From positions 1 to 61,898 of the forward strand of contig NZ_JAQISW010000011.1 in assembly GCF_028618435.1 (NCBI RefSeq): a DNA stretch of 61,898 bases, in the 5' to 3' direction. The translations under genes and the position numbers were made by a program. Shown here in pieces: positions 40,146 to 49,376 of this stretch. Each line of letters starts with the position of its first letter. The first letter of the stretch is position 1. This stretch comes from Bartonella sp. MM73XJBT.G (GTDB lineage: Bacteria; Pseudomonadota; Alphaproteobacteria; Rhizobiales; Rhizobiaceae). The notes below the pieces were generated by a model, which did not search any database, was not told where the DNA came from, and saw only the letters and a program-made list of their open reading frames with translations.

Positions 40146-41081
40146 ATGAATACAAAATTTCTAACAGCATCTGTTTTTTCTTTTATTTCACCTTCTATAG
40201 TACAGTCTGCCGATGTGGTGGCGCGAGAAGAGCCTGTACATCCAGTACATGTTGCTTCAGAAATTGTTTCTTCGTCACCTTTTTCTTGGGCAGGTTTTTA
40301 TTTCGGAGGTCAAATTGGTGGCTTTTCAAGTAAAGCTTCTGCAACAACGCGTGATGTTAATATTCCACTCTATCCGGATGAGGAGAGTAAAAGTAAGCCA
40401 TGGGTCCCCGTTGAAAAACAGTATATGCCTGACCTTTCTGGGTTTGTAGGTGGTTTATATGCAGGTATTAATTTTGATGTTGGTAATAATTTGGTTGTTG
40501 GACTTGATACGGATATCATTTTAACGGAAAAAAAGGATACAAAAACGAAATTTCAAGCTGATAAATCAGGTGCTGGTGGATCGGGTACTGAAGGAACTGA
40601 GTCTAGTGGATCGGGTACTGATACTGAAGGTACAGAAGATGGAAAAGAAAAAAAGGCTAAATTTTCCAGTGGAACGGGGAGAGGTTTTCTTCGATCTGAT
40701 CCAGAGGATAAAGAAGAGAAAAATAGTTTAACTTTTAATCATACTTTAAAACAAAAATGGACGGGTGCTACACGGGTACGTTTTGGGTTTTCTGCTGGTC
40801 GGGTAATGCCTTATATTGCTGGTGGTGTCGCTTATGGACAGTTTGAAGATATTTTATCGACAGTTATTACAGGAGAGAACCCCTTCAGTAAGACACATGA
40901 TGCTACAAAAACGATGATGGGTTATACGCTTGGTGGTGGTATTGATTTTGCGATGACAGATAATCTTGTTGTACGTGCAGAATATCGTTACTCGGATTTT
41001 GGTAAAAAGAAATTTAAAGATGAGATTGAAGTTAAGTATAAGACGAATGACTTTCGTGCAGGAATAGCTTATAAATTCTAG
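40146..41081 (+). CDS. Outer-membrane beta-barrel protein, haemin-binding (Hbp) / Omp25-31 type
   Basis: A 311-aa exported barrel protein. The signal peptide (about 1-22) ends SIVQSA. The mature part opens with PFSWAGFYFGGQIGGF and ends with strands typical of the Omp31/Hbp family (MGYTLGGGIDFAMTDNLVV, EYRYSDFG, FRAGIAYKF), closing on Phe as barrel proteins do. Hbp proteins of Bartonella bind haem at the surface. About residues 135-185 form an unusual Gly/Ser/Thr/Glu-rich insert containing a repeated GSGT-EGTE pattern. I prefer ATG 40146 over ATG 40131, because the ATGGGG at 40131 works better as the ribosome-binding site. A strong terminator follows. Confidence 0.88.
   Translation: MNTKFLTASVFSFISPSIVQSADVVAREEPVHPVHVASEIVSSSPFSWAGFYFGGQIGGFSSKASATTRDVNIPLYPDEESKSKPWVPVEKQYMPDLSGFVGGLYAGINFDVGNNLVVGLDTDIILTEKKDTKTKFQADKSGAGGSGTEGTESSGSGTDTEGTEDGKEKKAKFSSGTGRGFLRSDPEDKEEKNSLTFNHTLKQKWTGATRVRFGFSAGRVMPYIAGGVAYGQFEDILSTVITGENPFSKTHDATKTMMGYTLGGGIDFAMTDNLVVRAEYRYSDFGKKKFKDEIEVKYKTNDFRAGIAYKF
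40576..40621 (+). repeat. In-frame repeat inside the porin gene
   Basis: GTGGATCGGGTACTGA occurs at 40576-40591 and again at 40606-40621 (30-base period, in frame). A related ACTGAAGG-TAC block follows. It encodes the GSGT-EGTE-rich surface loop. Confidence 0.85.
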
Positions 41082-41112
41082 TTTTTGTGGAAATCAAGAA
41101 GCTCCAGTCAAG

Positions 41113-41144
41113 AGGTCCTATCTTTAAATAGGACCTTTATCTTT
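41113..41144 (+). terminator. Terminator after the porin gene
   Basis: AGGTCCTAT (41113-41121), loop CTTTAA, ATAGGACCT (41128-41136), then a T-rich tail. Perfect 9-base stem, 32 bases past the stop. Confidence 0.85.
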
Positions 41145-41445
41145 TGAAATTTTATGCATAGTAAATGCTATTTCATGATAAAGAAATAGATCTCTTTGGT
41201 TTTGAGTAATGAGGAGAGGGGGTAAAGAAGTGTTACTCAGATTCTTAATTATTAAGAATTAAATTTCTTTAATTCATAAAGTATGGCCTGAATATTTATT
41301 TGCAGAGAAGGGGAGATTCTCTTTTCGCATTATTACAGTTTCATTTTATATCCTTATGATGAGGTTTCAAAAGGTGGTTTAGAAAACCTTTTAATTTTTT
41401 TATTTTCAATAACTTACTGAAAAATAAAGGAAAATCTAAATGTTC
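41145..41445. other. Gene-free stretch between porin terminator and tRNA-Leu
   Basis: About 300 AT-rich bases. I see no gene, repeat or clear regulatory site. Confidence 0.5.
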
Positions 41446-41531
41446 TGGTGCGGACGGCGGGACTTGAACCCGCAAGGTCTTCGACCGGCAGATTTTAAGT
41501 CTGCTATGTTTACCGTTTTCATCACGTCCGC
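41446..41531 (-). tRNA. tRNA-Leu (anticodon TAA)
   Basis: An 86-base class II tRNA on the minus strand with a long variable arm. Acceptor GCGGACG pairs with CGTCCGC, anticodon loop ACTTAAAAT gives TAA, T-arm GCGGGTTCAAGTCCCGC, encoded CCA at 41446-41448. A 16-base palindrome (ATGAGAG/CTCTCAT, 41533-41548) abuts its 5' end. Confidence 0.96.
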
Positions 41532-41678
41532 AATGAGAGTTCTCTCATAAGCTATATCTTTTATTGAATCAAGAATTAATAACAAAAGAAAAAGAATTCA
41601 TTTTTTTCGTGAAATTTTGACTGACAATGGTTTTCTTTATCGCTAGAAAAAGCCTGTATAATATAAACAAAGCATGAA

Positions 41679-42956
41679 ATGATCACTGTTATGAGTAAAT
41701 TTATTCAAGACGTTACAAAAGCTATGGCGGGATTGCATCACGTGTTTGCTGAAACTCCTCTTCAAAGAAATGATTTTCTAAGCCAAAAATATGATGCAGA
41801 AATTTATTTGAAGCGTGAAGATTTAACACCAGTACGGTCTTATAAGATTCGTGGTGCTTTCAATTTTGTTTCAGAAATGCTGAGCAGTATATCTTCAGAT
41901 TCGGCATTTGTGTGTGCTTCAGCAGGGAATCACGCACAAGGGGTTTCTTTTGTTTGTCGTTATTTTAAACGTAAAGGTGTGATTTTTATGCCCATGACAA
42001 CGCCACAACAAAAAATTGAGAAGACACGTATTTTTGGTGAAGAGTTTATTGATATTCGTTTGGTTGGTGAAACATTTGATCAATGTTATGAAGCTGCGCA
42101 ATCTTTTGTGGTGGAGAACGGTGGTGTGATGGCTCCTCCGTTTGATGATATTCGCATTATTACGGGGCAAGCGACAGTGCTCTGCGAAGCTGCTTTGCAA
42201 TGGAAAAAACTCAATGGAGAAAGTGAGCCGGATTTAATGATTGTGCCGGTAGGGGGAGGTGGTTTGGCAAGTGGGGTGAGCAAGTTTTTAGGGGAATATG
42301 GTTGGAACACAAAGCTTCGTTTTGTTGAGCCCCAAAGAGCTGCAAGCTTACTTGCTTGCCTGGAGAGTGGAAAACGGGTTAAACTTGACAATATTGATAC
42401 TTTTGTAGATGGGGCTGCGGTGGCTGAAATTGGTGCGCTAAACTATACCATTTTAAAGCAATTTTCTCCTGATTGTGTCATTACAGTTCCTGAAAATCGT
42501 GTTTGTTCTACGATGGTTGAAATGCTTAATGTAGAAGGTGTGGTTCTTGAACCGGCTGGTGCTTTATCGATTGATGCGCTTAACAGTATTTCACCTCAAG
42601 AGTTAAAGGGTAAAAAAATTCTACTCGTTATTTCAGGAGGTAATTTTGATTTTGAGCGTTTGCCAGAGATTAAAGAACGTTCTTTACGTTTCCAAGGCTT
42701 GAGAAAATATTTTATTTTTAGTTTTCCACAGCATCCTGGTGCATTACGTCATTTTCTATCCACATTATCACCCGATGATGATATTGTGCGTTTTGAATAT
42801 TTTAAAAAGTCAGCGAGAAACTTTGGCTCTGTATTGGTTGCAATTGAAACAAAAAAATACGATAATTTTCGTCTCTTAGAGGAAAAATTTCAAGCGTTAG
42901 GTTGGCGCTATCGTGATATTACAGATGATCAAACATTATTTGATTTTGTTATTTAA
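41679..42956 (+). CDS. ilvA: Threonine dehydratase (biosynthetic, short form)
   Basis: PLP enzyme that deaminates threonine to 2-oxobutyrate, the entry to isoleucine synthesis. The 425-aa product has the PLP lysine in PVRSYKIRGAFNFV (about 58), ASAGNHAQGVSFVC, and the phosphate loop VPVGGGGLASGVSKF. One C-terminal ACT-like regulatory domain (about 335-425) ends WRYRDITDDQTLFDFVI. It is the Bacillus-type length rather than the two-ACT form of E. coli. ATG 41679 or ATG 41691 could be the start. A TATAAT box at 41657-41662 lies only 17 bases before the first ATG, so the leader would be very short. A small exported-protein gene follows. Confidence 0.93.
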   Translation: MITVMSKFIQDVTKAMAGLHHVFAETPLQRNDFLSQKYDAEIYLKREDLTPVRSYKIRGAFNFVSEMLSSISSDSAFVCASAGNHAQGVSFVCRYFKRKGVIFMPMTTPQQKIEKTRIFGEEFIDIRLVGETFDQCYEAAQSFVVENGGVMAPPFDDIRIITGQATVLCEAALQWKKLNGESEPDLMIVPVGGGGLASGVSKFLGEYGWNTKLRFVEPQRAASLLACLESGKRVKLDNIDTFVDGAAVAEIGALNYTILKQFSPDCVITVPENRVCSTMVEMLNVEGVVLEPAGALSIDALNSISPQELKGKKILLVISGGNFDFERLPEIKERSLRFQGLRKYFIFSFPQHPGALRHFLSTLSPDDDIVRFEYFKKSARNFGSVLVAIETKKYDNFRLLEEKFQALGWRYRDITDDQTLFDFVI

Positions 42957-42991
42957 AAAATTGAAATTTTACTAAAACAAGAAGTGTAAAA

Positions 42992-43522
42992 ATGAAGTCT
43001 GTTTTTTATTTTGTGCTGAGTCTATTTTTCTTTTTGATTGTTAATCAACAAAGTTTAGCATCTCAGCCAACAGCACTACAGAAAACTGAACTATTCAAAA
43101 TAGTTGTTGATGTCAATAATGCTATAAAAAGTGAGGACTTCTCGCTTATATCTCATTATATGCCTGAGCGGCTTTATAAAGAGATGGCACGTCGATTGAA
43201 TACAACAGAGGATGCTTTACGTGATAATTTTCTTCAACAGTTGCATAAGCAATTTGAGAATTTTCCTTCTGGTGCTTATTGTTTAGATAAAGAAAATATT
43301 GAGTATCTTCAAACAGATAACGGCACTTTATATGCTTTAATTCCAACGATTCTGGAGATGAAAGATCGCATTATTCAATATAAAACTTTGGCGATTTTTG
43401 ATAAAACACAATGGTATTTAATTTATGGCGGTCAAAAAACTTTACAAAATCCAGTTTTTCTCGAGATTTATCCTGATTTTATCAAGGTGCATTTACCGAT
43501 GGAGACAATCATTAAGAAATGA
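42992..43522 (+). CDS. Exported protein of unknown function
   Basis: A 176-aa product with a clear signal peptide (about 1-23: basic start, then FYFVLSLFFFLIVNQQSLAS). The mature part is mixed alpha/beta, with IVVDVNNAIKSEDFSLISHY and MPERLYKEMARRLN near the N-terminus and IFDKTQWYLIYGGQKTLQNP near the C-terminus. This layout suggests a small fold resembling SnoaL/NTF2-type or similar periplasmic proteins, but I cannot assign it. It has a single cysteine. It starts 36 bases after ilvA on the same strand and may be co-transcribed, although no functional link is apparent. Confidence 0.75.
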   Translation: MKSVFYFVLSLFFFLIVNQQSLASQPTALQKTELFKIVVDVNNAIKSEDFSLISHYMPERLYKEMARRLNTTEDALRDNFLQQLHKQFENFPSGAYCLDKENIEYLQTDNGTLYALIPTILEMKDRIIQYKTLAIFDKTQWYLIYGGQKTLQNPVFLEIYPDFIKVHLPMETIIKK

Positions 43523-43749
43523 ATGATTTTAATATTTTGGGGGCGCGATAAATGTATTTCGTAAAGTTCTTGCTTTTTTTCATAATCCAAGGATAATAAG
43601 AATAAAGGTATCTAAGCTGGTTTGTTAGCTTTTTTAAGTTAAGTTATATGCTTTTACCTTGATTTTAAGGTACTCATGAGTTGCGCAGGTCGCTTTTCAA
43701 GTGTTGCTTCGTTTAAAATGTCAAGAATTTCTCTTGCGCGGATTCTTGA

Positions 43750-45189
43750 GTGGAGAGTTCAGCTGATTGCTTCGCAAAAGTTGTTCAGCTGAGGAAAGAT
43801 TTTATTTTGTCTATAAAAAAAGAAGATGTTTTTAAAAAGTTAGGTTTGCCTACTCTTTTGATTAAAAATTTACGCATTTCAGGGATGAGTCAACCTAAGC
43901 CTATACAGGAACAAGCTATTCCAATGATGTTGAAAGGAAACGATATTTTAGGGATTGCACAGACAGGTTCTGGAAAAACTTTGGCATTTGCTTTACCTAT
44001 CTTAAGTCGAATTTTAACTTTGGGTGATAAACGCTCTCCTAAAACTGCACGCGCTTTGATTTTAGCACCAACGCGTGAACTTGCTGTTCAGATTGATGAA
44101 GCAATTCGTACTGTGGCGAGAGGGACACATCTTTCGACGTGTCTTATTTTTGGGGGGGTACCACGTTTAAAACAAATTAAGCGTATGGAAGCAGGTGTGG
44201 ATGTTTTGATTGCAACTCCAGGGCGTTTGAGAGATCTTGTGCGTGAAAAATGTATTGATCTTTCTCACTCTTGTTTTTTGATTTTGGATGAAGCAGATCG
44301 TATGTTGGATATGGGATTTATTCATGATGTTAAGCAAATTGCAAAGCTTTTGCATCAAGAACGTCAGACAGCACTTTTTTCTGCAACAATGCCAAAAGAA
44401 ATTATTGCTCTTGCAAAGTCTTTACTCAATGATCCGGTGAAGATTGAAGTTGCCCCTCAAGGCACAACAGCTGTAGAGATTACCCAGAAATTATATTGTG
44501 TTCCTACGCATGAAAAAAAGAATGTTTTAAGTAAAATTTTGACAAATCCAGCTTTTAATTCGGTTATTGTTTTTACTCGAACAAAACATGGGGCTGATAC
44601 TGTTACACGTCATTTAGCAAAGATAGGCTATTTAGTTGCAACAATTCATGGGAATAAATCACAAGGTGCTCGCCAATCTGCCTTAAAAGCATTTCGTGAA
44701 AGAGATGTACGGATTCTTGTTGCAACAGATATTGCTGCACGCGGTATTGATGTACCAGGAGTAAGCCACGTGATTAATTATGATTTACCAGATGAAGCTG
44801 AGAATTATGTACATCGCATCGGCCGTACTGGGCGCAACGGTGCATCTGGTGAGGCACTTACACTTTTTGATGAAAAGATAGAAAGGACTCGGTTGCGCGC
44901 TGTAGAGAACTTGATTCGCATGAAATTAGTTCCTGAATCTGTTCCAGAACAATTTGCAGCATTTCCAGAAAAGCCGATTCTTCCAAAAAGTGAAGAGAAA
45001 GAAAACAATAAAGAACGCCGTTTAAAAAAATCTAAATGTCAGAAGCAGTTTTTAAATCGAAAAGATGATGCTGCACAGTTACAGCGGAAGAATTCTTCAT
45101 CTTCAAATGAGAGGCGTAAAAAAGAAAAAGTGGCTGTAAAGCTTGCAAGGGCTTTTCGTTTTCGCAAGTCAGTCAAGAAAGCGGCTTAA
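43750..45189 (+). CDS. rhlE: DEAD-box ATP-dependent RNA helicase, RhlE-like
   Basis: An RNA helicase of up to 479 aa that acts in ribosome assembly and RNA turnover in related bacteria. All core motifs are visible: the Q motif region QPKPIQEQAIP, AQTGSGKT, PTRELAVQ, TPGR, DEAD, SAT, then FTRTKHGAD, ARGIDVPG and HRIGRTGR. A basic C-terminal tail (about 410-479, rich in Lys/Arg) probably binds RNA. The start is uncertain. GTG 43750 gives the long form, but TTG 43807 has GAGGAAAG at 43791-43798 with ideal spacing and gives MSIKKEDVFKKLGLP, a more usual N-terminus; I think it the likelier start. Confidence 0.93.
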   Translation: MESSADCFAKVVQLRKDFILSIKKEDVFKKLGLPTLLIKNLRISGMSQPKPIQEQAIPMMLKGNDILGIAQTGSGKTLAFALPILSRILTLGDKRSPKTARALILAPTRELAVQIDEAIRTVARGTHLSTCLIFGGVPRLKQIKRMEAGVDVLIATPGRLRDLVREKCIDLSHSCFLILDEADRMLDMGFIHDVKQIAKLLHQERQTALFSATMPKEIIALAKSLLNDPVKIEVAPQGTTAVEITQKLYCVPTHEKKNVLSKILTNPAFNSVIVFTRTKHGADTVTRHLAKIGYLVATIHGNKSQGARQSALKAFRERDVRILVATDIAARGIDVPGVSHVINYDLPDEAENYVHRIGRTGRNGASGEALTLFDEKIERTRLRAVENLIRMKLVPESVPEQFAAFPEKPILPKSEEKENNKERRLKKSKCQKQFLNRKDDAAQLQRKNSSSSNERRKKEKVAVKLARAFRFRKSVKKAA

Positions 45190-45217
45190 ATAAAATCTTG
45201 AAAAGAGATTATGCCTT

Positions 45218-45250
45218 AAAGGTTTTCATTTCTAAAAAATGAAAACCTTT
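45218..45250 (+). terminator. Terminator-like hairpin after the helicase gene
   Basis: A perfect 13-base stem AAAGGTTTTCATT (45218-45230) with AATGAAAACCTTT (45238-45250) and a seven-base loop. Only three T residues end the stem, so termination may be rho-independent in either direction or merely RNA stabilising. Confidence 0.7.
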
Positions 45251-46523
45251 GAACGTTTGGACTGATTTAAAGATCTTTTGAAAAAAAACATTGCACAAGA
45301 AATTACTTATTTGCTTTATTTCAATTTTTTAAAATAGGGATAAAGATGCATTTTATTTATATAAAAGATCTGTTTTATCTTTCATGATAACTTTTAATTT
45401 AAAAGTTTAATTATATCATGACAAATTATTGTTTTATATATTAAATAATCTATCTCTATCGTAAAATTTTCTCATTTCGAATCTGTTTATATTGATCTCT
45501 TAAAACTATTTGTTTGCATATTAAAAATGAGATTTTCGTGTGGATAAACATTTAAGTAATCAATAAAATATCTCTTGTAACCTTTTGTAAAGGAAAGGAA
45601 TATTTCTAACATCGAGCGTGAGAAAATAGTATGATGGTATGGCTTTTATTGTAGATCAAAGATGACGCTCATCAATGTTTTTTATTTTATACTATTTACG
45701 AGGGCTATTGTGAAACGGCTTTAGGGGATTTAAGGGGTGTCTCTTTAAATATGGTGTAGATGCATAATATAATGGAAATAATGAAGAAAGCGCCTATGAT
45801 TTGTTAAAGATTTTCATAGGATTCTTACCAACTTAGATTGATATACTATTTGTGCTGTAAAACACTCTTTTTAGGGGCATTATATAAAGCTCATAACATT
45901 TTACATACTTCAGTGTTTTTATGACGATGTGATGAGTATTCAAGGCAAGGCTATTTGTAGGTTTTATGAAGTGATGAGAAAAAGCAATCCGCTAGATAAG
46001 AAGCTCGATTTTTACAAACTTTTTGGTTGGGAGTTCCTGCTTTCAGGGAGATCGGTATGGGGTGTATGGCTATAATATAGATGATTTTGATTGTTATTCT
46101 TCCGTTTTTTTTAATGATTGCTTCAAGAGCATTTTTTGAGATTTATTGCTTTATTGAAGTAAAAATTATTTTGGGGCTGGAAAACAAAGCTTATACGAAA
46201 CTTTTTTCGTTATTGATGGCGTTTAATAATTTCCTCTCATGAAATAAATCGTAATTTATAACGTACCAATAATTACAGTGTTTTCTGATAAAGGTGTGCG
46301 GTAGGGTAGTTTGAAAAAACAATTATCTTGAAATTAACCCATAAGAAAAAATTTGTGCAATAACTTTTTTAATGGATCAATCATTCATTGTAAGAAACAC
46401 ATCCTCTCGGATATTGTATTTCTATCTTATTGCAAAAATCTTATTCCCTTACACTTATTCGGGCATCCCTAACTTTAAAAAATATTACCAAAAGCAATAA
46501 GTTATATGAAGAAAAGAATTAAA
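45251..46523. other. Gene-free stretch, about 1.3 kb
   Basis: No supported gene. A 53-codon frame beginning near 46081 (ILIVILPFFLMIASRAFF) is hydrophobic but has no Shine-Dalgarno and no recognised family; it may be a fragment of a lost membrane protein. The remainder is AT-rich. Confidence 0.5.
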
Positions 46524-46598
46524 TGGCTCCCCGGGCCGGATTCGAACCAGCGACCAACCGGTTAACAGCCGGTTGCTCTACCGCTGAGCTACCGGGGA
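46524..46598 (-). tRNA. tRNA-Asn (anticodon GTT)
   Basis: A 75-base cloverleaf on the minus strand. Acceptor TCCCCGG pairs with CCGGGGA, D-arm AGCTCAGCGGTAGAGC, anticodon loop CTGTTAA giving GTT, T-arm CTGGTTCGAATCCGG, discriminator G, encoded CCA at 46524-46526. Confidence 0.97.
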
Positions 46599-46625
46599 AC
46601 GATACTCAACCATCTAGCTGAAGAG

Positions 46626-46653
46626 CCTATAGCAAAGCAATACTGATTTGCAA
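46626..46653 (-). promoter_or_regulatory. Likely promoter of tRNA-Asn
   Basis: On the minus strand TTGCAA (46648-46653) and TATAGG (46626-46631) are separated by 16 bases. Initiation would fall about 20 bases before the tRNA 5' end. Confidence 0.4.
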
Positions 46654-46734
46654 AGGATAAAATTACTTTTTTTAAAAAAAATATGATAAATTGTATAAGT
46701 AAGAGGAAAAAAGGTGATAGAAGGTTTCTACAGC

Positions 46735-46763
46735 TTGACGGATGCTTTGCATTCCCTTATTGA
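46735..46763 (+). promoter_or_regulatory. Likely promoter of tRNA-Cys
   Basis: TTGACG (46735-46740), 17 bases, TATTGA (46758-46763). The predicted start lies about 15 bases before the tRNA. The -35 hexamer is the same as that of the str operon promoter at 58442. Confidence 0.6.
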
Positions 46764-46784
46764 AACCTCTATATTTGTTGATGA

Positions 46785-46858
46785 GGCCTTGTGGCGGAAT
46801 GGTTACGCAGAGGACTGCAAATCCTTGTATCCCGGTTCGATTCCGGGCGAGGCCTCCA
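46785..46858 (+). tRNA. tRNA-Cys (anticodon GCA)
   Basis: A 74-base cloverleaf. Acceptor GGCCTTG pairs with CGAGGCC (one wobble), anticodon loop ACTGCAAAT giving GCA, T-arm CCCGGTTCGATTCCGGG, discriminator T, encoded CCA at 46856-46858. Confidence 0.97.
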
Positions 46859-47095
46859 GCCGATTTTAAATGAAACGGCTTTTAGGGGAGGCATAAGATA
46901 GAGATTATTTCCCTCTACAGTTATAAAGGCACTTTTATATAAGAATATAAAAACGCTTTTGTATAAGAAATTGTCCTGTTAGAATCGAGTTGTTGACTGT
47001 CGTATCTTTTTTTGTAACACCTACAGTGTAAGAGATCTTAGTCCTTCATTGTTACTGTTTTGTTTATTTTTTGTAGGTTAGGAGAAATAGTCGTT

Positions 47096-47770
47096 ATGGT
47101 TGCAGATTTTGCTGAGCTTCGTCGCAAAATGGTTGACAATCAAATTCGTACAGTTGATGTAACGGATTTATCAGTTCTTGAAGCGTTTTTAACGATATCT
47201 CGTGAAGATTTTGTATCGGAAGATATGAAAGCATTAAGCTATCTTGATACCGATATTGTTTTATGTCCAGTGCGCGATGAAGCTCCTGCACGCTATTTGA
47301 TGAAACCGGCATCTCTCGCAAAATTGTTACAGCTTGCTGCTGTAAAATCATCAGATGTTGTTTTAGATATTGGTGCAAATAGTGGTTATTGTGCGGCCTT
47401 GCTTTCAAAACTTGCAGGGTCTGTAATTGCGTTGGAAAGTAATCAATCTCTTTTTGAACATGCTCTTGAAGCTTTGGAACATAATCAATGTGATAATGTG
47501 GTTGTCATTCTTGGTCCATTAGAGCAGGGATATACTGTTGAGGGACCTTATGATGTGATTTTTATAGAGGGATCTGTCGATTTTATTCCACAAGGTATCT
47601 TTGATCAAATGAAAGACAGTGGACGTCTTGTTGTGGTTGAAGGGGATGGAAATGCTGCTGTAGCACGAATCTACATAAAAGAAGATGGAATCATTTCTTG
47701 CTGTCGAGCTTTTAATCTTGCCGTAAAGCCTCTTCCTTGTTTTTTAAAAACACCTGATTTTGTATTTTAG
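47096..47770 (+). CDS. Protein-L-isoaspartate O-methyltransferase family protein (divergent clade)
   Basis: A 224-aa SAM-dependent methyltransferase-like protein. VDNQIRTVDVTDLSVLEAFL at the N-terminus and VLDIGANSGYCAALLS (SAM motif I, about residue 85) place it in the PCMT family. It belongs to the alphaproteobacterial clade that sits next to tolC, and its SAM loop and surrounding residues differ from true repair enzymes. Isoaspartyl repair activity is therefore doubtful. I start at ATG 47096 behind TAGGAG; a longer frame from 47060 adds residues outside the family. tolC follows 57 bases downstream, then the popZ-like gene and valS, an order conserved in Rhizobiales. Confidence 0.9.
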   Translation: MVADFAELRRKMVDNQIRTVDVTDLSVLEAFLTISREDFVSEDMKALSYLDTDIVLCPVRDEAPARYLMKPASLAKLLQLAAVKSSDVVLDIGANSGYCAALLSKLAGSVIALESNQSLFEHALEALEHNQCDNVVVILGPLEQGYTVEGPYDVIFIEGSVDFIPQGIFDQMKDSGRLVVVEGDGNAAVARIYIKEDGIISCCRAFNLAVKPLPCFLKTPDFVF

Positions 47771-47827
47771 TACTTGTTCATTTTATGAATAAAAGATAGT
47801 TTGGTTATCTATTTGGGGTTTGTTATT

Positions 47828-49129
47828 GTGTGTATTGTGTTTAAATTAAGCAAGAAGTTTCAGGCGTGTTTTTTGTTGGTATTGAGTCTTTTACTCTCAG
47901 AGACTGTTTGTGCTGAAACATTGATGGATGCTTTTTCTAAAGCTTATAAACACAACGCTAAGTTGAATAGTGAACGGGCGGCTGTTCGTATAGCCAGTGA
48001 TGATGTTGTCATCGCGCGATCAGGGTTATTACCACAAGTTGAAGGAGTTGGAAGCTATGGGCGGAGTAAGTCTTTTACAGGTCCTTATGTAACTTCTGGA
48101 TCTATAGGGGTAAGATTAAACCAAAGATTATTTGACGGTTTTATCACGCAAAATATGTTTTCTTCAGCTCAAGTTAAGCTGCAGGCGCAACGTGAGTATC
48201 TTCGTAATGCTGAACAAAATACCTTTCTAGAGACTGTGACAGCTTATGCGAATGTCTATCAGGTGCGTCGTGTTGCCGATCTTCGGAGAGAAAATTTAGC
48301 AGCTCTTGAAGAGCAAGTTCGTTCCAATAAAGCAAAATTTGATGTGGGTGAGGGAGGGCGTGTTGATCTTGCTCAAGCCCAAGCTGCACGTTCCGTGGCG
48401 GTTTCAGAACTGAGTCTTGCTCGTGCTGATGTAAAAGCAGCAGAAGCAGTGTATCGACAAATTATTGGTTCTGATCCTGAAAAGCTAAAACGTCCACCCG
48501 TTGCCACAAATCTTCCCGTCAATCTTGATACGGCTTACCAAATGAGCGTTGTGATGCATCCAGCAATCCTTTATGCTCAATATTTAGTCAATGCGAGTGG
48601 TTACAATGTAAAAGCGAAAGAAGGAGCACTCCTTCCTAAAATTGATTTTTCTGCAACAGCATCTTATAATCGGATATACAGTGGTGCTGGTCAGGATGGC
48701 TTTTCTAAATCGATAGGGTTGTCGTTAAGTGTTCCGATCTTTGAAGGGGGGCGTACGTCTGCACAGATTCGCCAATCGAAGGAGCAGCTTGGACAGGCGC
48801 AGCTTCAACTCGATTTGGCCCATAGTAATACGAGACAAGCCCTTACTTCTGCTTGGTTCCAGTTGGAAGCTGCACGCGCATCTGTTATTGCTTACCGTGA
48901 AAGTGTTCGTGCTGCTGAAATTGCTCTTAAAGGTCGTGTTCAAGAAAATCACGTAGGGCAGGCAACAACATTAGATGTTTTAAATTCTCGTACTCAATTG
49001 ATTAATGCTCAAATTGCGCTCGCAATGGCAGAGCGTAATGCTGTTGTAGCGAGCTATAGTGTTCAATCGTCTATTGGTAAATTAACACCGAATTATCTAG
49101 GCTTAAAAACAATTCAATATATTCGATAA
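47828..49129 (+). CDS. tolC: TolC-family outer-membrane efflux protein
   Basis: Outer-membrane channel that joins with inner-membrane pumps to expel drugs or secrete proteins (BepC/TolC type). The product is 433 aa from GTG 47828. That start gives a short basic N-terminus (FKLSKKFQ) and a signal peptide ending SETVCAE. Two repeats of the outer-membrane-factor fold are visible: TLMDAFSKAYKHNAKLNSE, NVYQVRRVADLRRENLAAL, and later LPKIDFSATASYNR, SIGLSLSVPIFEGG and TTLDVLNSRTQLINAQ. The TTG at 47801 would place hydrophobic residues before the basic part, so I reject it. GGGG lies 10 bases before the chosen GTG. Confidence 0.92.
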   Translation: MCIVFKLSKKFQACFLLVLSLLLSETVCAETLMDAFSKAYKHNAKLNSERAAVRIASDDVVIARSGLLPQVEGVGSYGRSKSFTGPYVTSGSIGVRLNQRLFDGFITQNMFSSAQVKLQAQREYLRNAEQNTFLETVTAYANVYQVRRVADLRRENLAALEEQVRSNKAKFDVGEGGRVDLAQAQAARSVAVSELSLARADVKAAEAVYRQIIGSDPEKLKRPPVATNLPVNLDTAYQMSVVMHPAILYAQYLVNASGYNVKAKEGALLPKIDFSATASYNRIYSGAGQDGFSKSIGLSLSVPIFEGGRTSAQIRQSKEQLGQAQLQLDLAHSNTRQALTSAWFQLEAARASVIAYRESVRAAEIALKGRVQENHVGQATTLDVLNSRTQLINAQIALAMAERNAVVASYSVQSSIGKLTPNYLGLKTIQYIR

Positions 49130-49376
49130 TGCATAAAAATAGCTCCTTTGATTTCAAATAATTTTAATTTTTAAAAAATTAGTTAATCCGTTGTTGGATA
49201 TGTTGAAAAATAGAGCAGTGATATGTTCTTTTAAAATGCAGGAAGTTGTGTGTAGCGCCCTCTTTATGATAAGCATATTTGAAAATATCACGAGAGGCAT
49301 GTTGATCTTATAATTCTTTTGCATACACTGAAAATATGATTCTATTTGTTGTTGCGTCTTTGAGAGGTTGTAAAGT

